From positions 11,408,001 to 11,472,000 of the forward strand of contig JANTQA010000047.1 of NCBI GenBank assembly GCA_027625915.1: a DNA stretch of 64,000 nt, in the 5' to 3' direction. The notes under the pieces were generated by a model. It saw nothing but the letters and a program-made list of their open reading frames with translations. It had not been told where the DNA came from and ran no database searches. The position numbers and the translations under genes are program-made. Source of the stretch: Anaeramoeba flamelloides. Its lineage: Eukaryota > Metamonada > Anaeramoebidae. This document shows positions 60,609-64,000 of the stretch, in pieces. Numbering within the stretch: position 1 is the first letter of the stretch; each line of letters opens with the position of its first letter.

Positions 60609-60868
60609 GACTGGGGGATTTAATCGCTCGAAATTTAAAATTGAAATATCAACAATTTGTGTTGATTTGTCAGAATACTGATTCCTCAACTACACTATCT
60701 TTAAACGATCTCATTATGAAAGATTTTTTCCTGTTTGGAAAGACAGAGTTACTTTTCAAGTTACTCCTTAGCATACACAAAGAAGTAAATATCAAATTAA
60801 TAAATACCCATAAAGGTATCGTCAATAAGGGGAAAAAAAATTGCGAGAAATCAATAAAAAAAAATTGA
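60609..60868 (+). CDS. Orphan terminal exon, unknown
   Basis: A TTTCATTTCAG acceptor opens a frame reading LGDLIARNLKLKYQQFVLIC, then SSTTLSLNDLIMKDFFLFGK and a Lys-rich end, stopping with TGA after 85 codons. It looks coding by composition and by its splice signal, but no upstream exon or family was identified. It could be the last exon of a gene lost or interrupted upstream. Confidence 0.35.
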
Positions 60869-60889
60869 AGAATTTTAATTATAAAAACA

Positions 60890-61500
60890 ATTGAAACTAA
60901 CCAACAAGTGAAGTATAATAAGATCTCCCAAAAACAACAATTAAACAATAGGACATTTTTAGAAAAAAGTGCCAAAGAGAGATACTCAATTTCCAATTAG
61001 AATCACATAAAAATATATAATTTTGAGAACAAAATTGTTCATTATGAGGTGTATATCTTTGGCGTTTTTTGAAATCTCGTAGATTTTTTTTTCTTTTTTT
61101 TTAATAATCAAATAAGTTATTTTCAGATCAAGAATGTTATGAAATCCTTACTTTATCAAACATATAGAGTAACAAAATAATCACCAATTAAATTAAATTG
61201 GTTTAAATATTGATTTTATACTTGGAGAAAGCAATTTGTTTTAAATTGAAGAATTTTAACCCTTTGAAAATATAAGAATAAAAACAAGAAATTCTTTTTT
61301 AATTTGGATTTTTTGTACAATTTTGATTTTTTGATAGGGCTTTTTTTTAATTGGGTTTTGGGAATAGTGGTTCCGTTCGGCTTTTTATGGTATTGAGTTT
61401 TTTGTCAATGAGGATCCTTTTCGACTTTTTATTTTGATATTTTATAAGAATTTTTTTAACCAAACTAAGGGTAATTCCACAATACTTTTTTTAAGTGATC
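60890..61500 (+). repeat. Dispersed repeat R7, copy 2
   Basis: Homologue of 10720-11340, same orientation, with moderate divergence. It ends about 340 bp before the UVSSA-like gene. Confidence 0.55.
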
Positions 61501-61837
61501 AGAATTCCTTTGAGTCTAGAGAAAATCCACGACAAGTGACGAGATCCTGAAATCCAATTTCCAATGACGACTTCAATTTAACTTGATTTACCCTTAAATT
61601 TCGATTCAGGTTTGTTCGACTGACAAACTAACATTTTCTGTACAATCCACTTCAACCTAAAATCTCTCAATTTACAAAGACTGAAGGAAAAAATTAACAA
61701 GAACAATTATAGTGACCAAATCTTAATCGAAACATTATTGACGAATAATCTCTTAAACCTATAAAAACAAAAAACAATTTTGGGTCATTTTTTTTAAATT
61801 TATTTTTGTAAAATTGTTTTTTTTTTTACAAAACCAA
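61501..61837. promoter_or_regulatory. UVSSA-like gene 5' flank
   Basis: The promoter should lie here. A T-rich run directly precedes the start codon; no specific motif is claimed. Confidence 0.3.
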
Positions 61838-63733
61838 ATGAATTATTTTGCACGTAAAAATTCCTTTGCCAAGAAGAAAACGTTTCACAGATTTCGAAGA
61901 AAATCAACCAAGTCGACAGAAAAGATCCTTCGTGAACAAGTCTATAAATTGTGTCGTAGTGGCAAATTGAAGATCACAAAAGAGGATCTAAATAGCATCA
62001 AAAAGGTGATTGAAAACAAGCCAACGATCTGTAGATACATTTTTCCTATCCTTTTCAAACAGGCCACTTATAACCATTCGCAGGTTCGAATTACAACGCT
62101 GTGTGTCTTGTCAGAATTGATCCGTTTCCAAGCAATCCAAAAGCAAGTCTTTTCTTCTAACAATTTTCGAAAAATGCTCTTAGTGAATTTGAATCAACCA
62201 ATTCCCGAACCTGAGCAATACCAAGACCAATTAAGACAAAAATCACTTGAGTTAATTAAAAAATGGAAAATTAGATATGGCACTCAATATCAAATACTTT
62301 GTGTTTCTTATAGACGCTTTGTAAGAATGGGACTTTACAACACCATTAAAAATAAAAATAACAAAAACAAAATCACCAGGAGATATTCTGATATCGTAAA
62401 CACCATTTCGCCTAATTGCCAAAGGGTTTTAATTAGAAGTGTTGAAAAAAGGGAGAAAATGATTAAAAAGAAACAAAAAAAACAAAAAGAAAGGCGTTGG
62501 AGAAAATTTCAAACTCTAACAACATCTTTAATTTCTGAATCTAAAAATTTATTAAAAATTTTATTTGAACAAAATGATTTCAGCTATTTAGATCTTTTTG
62601 GGAAAGAAAAAAAAACTGTTTCCGTTGATTCTTCAATACCAAAAAAAGGTCCGTTAATTAAGCTTGAAGATTTTATTCCTGCTCAAGAAAACAATAATTC
62701 TATTTCTAAAAAATCTAACCAAAAAGAAATAAAAACAAAAGAAAAAGAGAAGGAAAATGAAAAAGAAAAAGAAAAAGAAAAAGAAAATGAAAAACAAAAT
62801 GATAATGAAGAAGAAAATGGTTACCAAGATGATGATGAATTAATTGATGATGATGATTGGGAAAACGACTCTGATGAATTTTTAAAAGAATGTGGTTTAG
62901 GAAATCCAGAGTACAAATTAACAATAACATACACCCCATCAAAGAGTTCGTTTCGAGAACAAAAATCCAACACAATTATTTATGATCGTTTAAGAGATAT
63001 AATACGTGAAGTCAATAAGAGTATTTTTAATGATTTTCTTTATTGGGAAAAGGAGTTTTCTGATTCGAAAAAATATCCAAAGAAATTAGAAAGCTTGACA
63101 GATTTAAGAGATAAAATGAATTACATTTTACAGAAATGTTTGGATTTAGGTATAACAAACACAAAAAGGAAAGATAATATTCCAGACCAAAAAATTGGCG
63201 ACTGTGAAGAAAAAAATAAAAAGGATTTTCTTTTTTCCGATATTAGTGATATTAATTTTGATATTTGGGAAAATAGTATTAATACAAATAAAGAGAATGA
63301 TAGCAATAGTGATCAAAATCCTAATAACAGTGGTGGTGAAAGCAACACAGACAGTGACAGTGACAGTGATAGTGATCTACCAGCTTTCGTACTTCGTTCA
63401 AAATTGACTAAAGAACAAAAAAAATATAAAAAAATACAATTGCAATTGGAAAAAGATAAAGAGGAAAAATTAAAAAAAGATTTAAATAGTCAATTTTTAA
63501 AAGAATCCTTTTCTTCAAATTTTGTTGAGAACAATAATGCTTCACAATCATACAAAAAAAATCTTATTGATCTTGGCAAAGAAAATTGTGCAGAAAGAAA
63601 GCGACCATTAGAAAATATAAACGAAAACTTTGTAACTCCAATAAAAAAAGAAAAAAGATCCAGAAAATTAAGTGCAAAAAAAACTCCAAAAACCCCAAAT
63701 CAAAAATTTTTACAAAAACTTAATATTCACTAA
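61838..63733 (+). CDS. UVSSA: UVSSA-like (UV-stimulated scaffold protein A), transcription-coupled repair
   Basis: A single exon of 631 residues from ATG at 61838 (MNYFARKNSF), the first ATG in the frame; human UVSSA has 709. Residues about 30-155 match the UVSSA N-terminal VHS-like helical domain: paired helices with ICRYIFPILFKQ, HSQVRITTLCVLSELI (human HAEIRLSAFQIVEELF), an LNQPIPEP turn, and KKWKIRYG before LCVSYRRFVRMGL. A helix with ESKNLLKILFEQNDFSYLDL corresponds to human ESCFRLLVPFDFD. UVSSA recruits TFIIH to stalled RNA polymerase II with CSA/CSB. An acidic patch near 331-355 (DDDDWENDSDEFL) resembles TFIIH p62-binding sequences, by inference. The C-terminal DUF2043 region is not recognisable; the tail is Lys-rich with TPKTP. 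EKEKEK and SDSDSD runs are present. Confidence 0.75.
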   Translation: MNYFARKNSFAKKKTFHRFRRKSTKSTEKILREQVYKLCRSGKLKITKEDLNSIKKVIENKPTICRYIFPILFKQATYNHSQVRITTLCVLSELIRFQAIQKQVFSSNNFRKMLLVNLNQPIPEPEQYQDQLRQKSLELIKKWKIRYGTQYQILCVSYRRFVRMGLYNTIKNKNNKNKITRRYSDIVNTISPNCQRVLIRSVEKREKMIKKKQKKQKERRWRKFQTLTTSLISESKNLLKILFEQNDFSYLDLFGKEKKTVSVDSSIPKKGPLIKLEDFIPAQENNNSISKKSNQKEIKTKEKEKENEKEKEKEKENEKQNDNEEENGYQDDDELIDDDDWENDSDEFLKECGLGNPEYKLTITYTPSKSSFREQKSNTIIYDRLRDIIREVNKSIFNDFLYWEKEFSDSKKYPKKLESLTDLRDKMNYILQKCLDLGITNTKRKDNIPDQKIGDCEEKNKKDFLFSDISDINFDIWENSINTNKENDSNSDQNPNNSGGESNTDSDSDSDSDLPAFVLRSKLTKEQKKYKKIQLQLEKDKEEKLKKDLNSQFLKESFSSNFVENNNASQSYKKNLIDLGKENCAERKRPLENINENFVTPIKKEKRSRKLSAKKTPKTPNQKFLQKLNIH

Positions 63734-64000
63734 GTATTGATACAGCCATTTTAAAAAATTGAAGACTTTTTTAGACTTTAAACTTTTTGAAAATTTTATG
63801 TTTTAAAAAAGGTGAAAAGTCAACCTTTAAATGTGAGGTAGAGATGGGATTAGAAAACAAAAGAACTTTTTTTTAAAAAAAAAAATTCTCACTTTCTTTA
63901 AACAGAAACGTTTAAAAAAGTTTAAATTCTGGCCTTCTAAAAAAAAAATGTAATTACTTTTTAAAAATAGTGATAATAATAATGAATTCTTTTTTTTTGA
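63734..64000. other. 3' flank of UVSSA-like gene
   Basis: AT-rich DNA to the window edge; no feature. Confidence 0.4.

Overview
The window is nuclear DNA from an AT-rich unicellular eukaryote. Genes are sparse (about ten in 64 kb) and carry GT-AG introns. The proteins hold long Asn, Lys, Glu and Asp runs, and most of the DNA between genes is decayed repeats. TAA, TGA and TAG all serve as stops (for example at 7499, 25778 and 48424), so the code looks standard. The runs recall Dictyostelium and Anaeramoeba-like amoebae, but the species is not identified; the lineage is a guess from style only. No prokaryotic operon, CRISPR array, rRNA or convincing tRNA was seen.

Layout: 1-5.8 kb is repeats, including two head-to-tail 1.2 kb elements that share one TTAA. 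At 5.8-7.5 kb a small SRP14-like ORF (-) lies back to back with ribosomal protein RPL10A/uL1 (+), whose first coding exon is 5 nt. Repeats follow, then a four-exon delta-1-pyrroline-5-carboxylate dehydrogenase (12.3-14.4 kb, +). A 138-bp GC/GT tract sits at 16.1 kb. NBP35/NUBP1 (-) spans 18.3-23.5 kb because a 3.9-kb intron separates its last exon; that intron holds a near-perfect palindromic element and a coding-like ORF pair on the other strand. TOR kinase (-) spans 25.8-37.1 kb: a 687-nt first exon, a 2.26-kb intron, then one 8.4-kb exon, about 3,024 residues in all. 37.3-42.8 kb holds a possible small gene and a cluster of 200-bp inverted-repeat elements. 42.8-54 kb holds two unrecognised genes (-) among several element families. 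A glutamate-rich coiled-coil gene (+) lies at 54.1-56.4 kb, and a UVSSA-like gene (+) at 61.8-63.7 kb.

The recognised genes are housekeeping genes from separate pathways (ribosome, proline catabolism, cytosolic Fe-S assembly, growth control, transcription-coupled repair) and do not form one functional cluster. The most unusual points are: a TOR with a CXXCXGXG knuckle just before a rapamycin-binding region that has changed contact residues; an NBP35 whose N-terminal four-cysteine cluster motif is duplicated exactly; and short inverted-repeat elements, many at TTAA or TA sites, including nested insertions and a pair with a shared core but unrelated long arms. Exon structures come from reading splice signals and from family alignments recalled from memory; no search was run.
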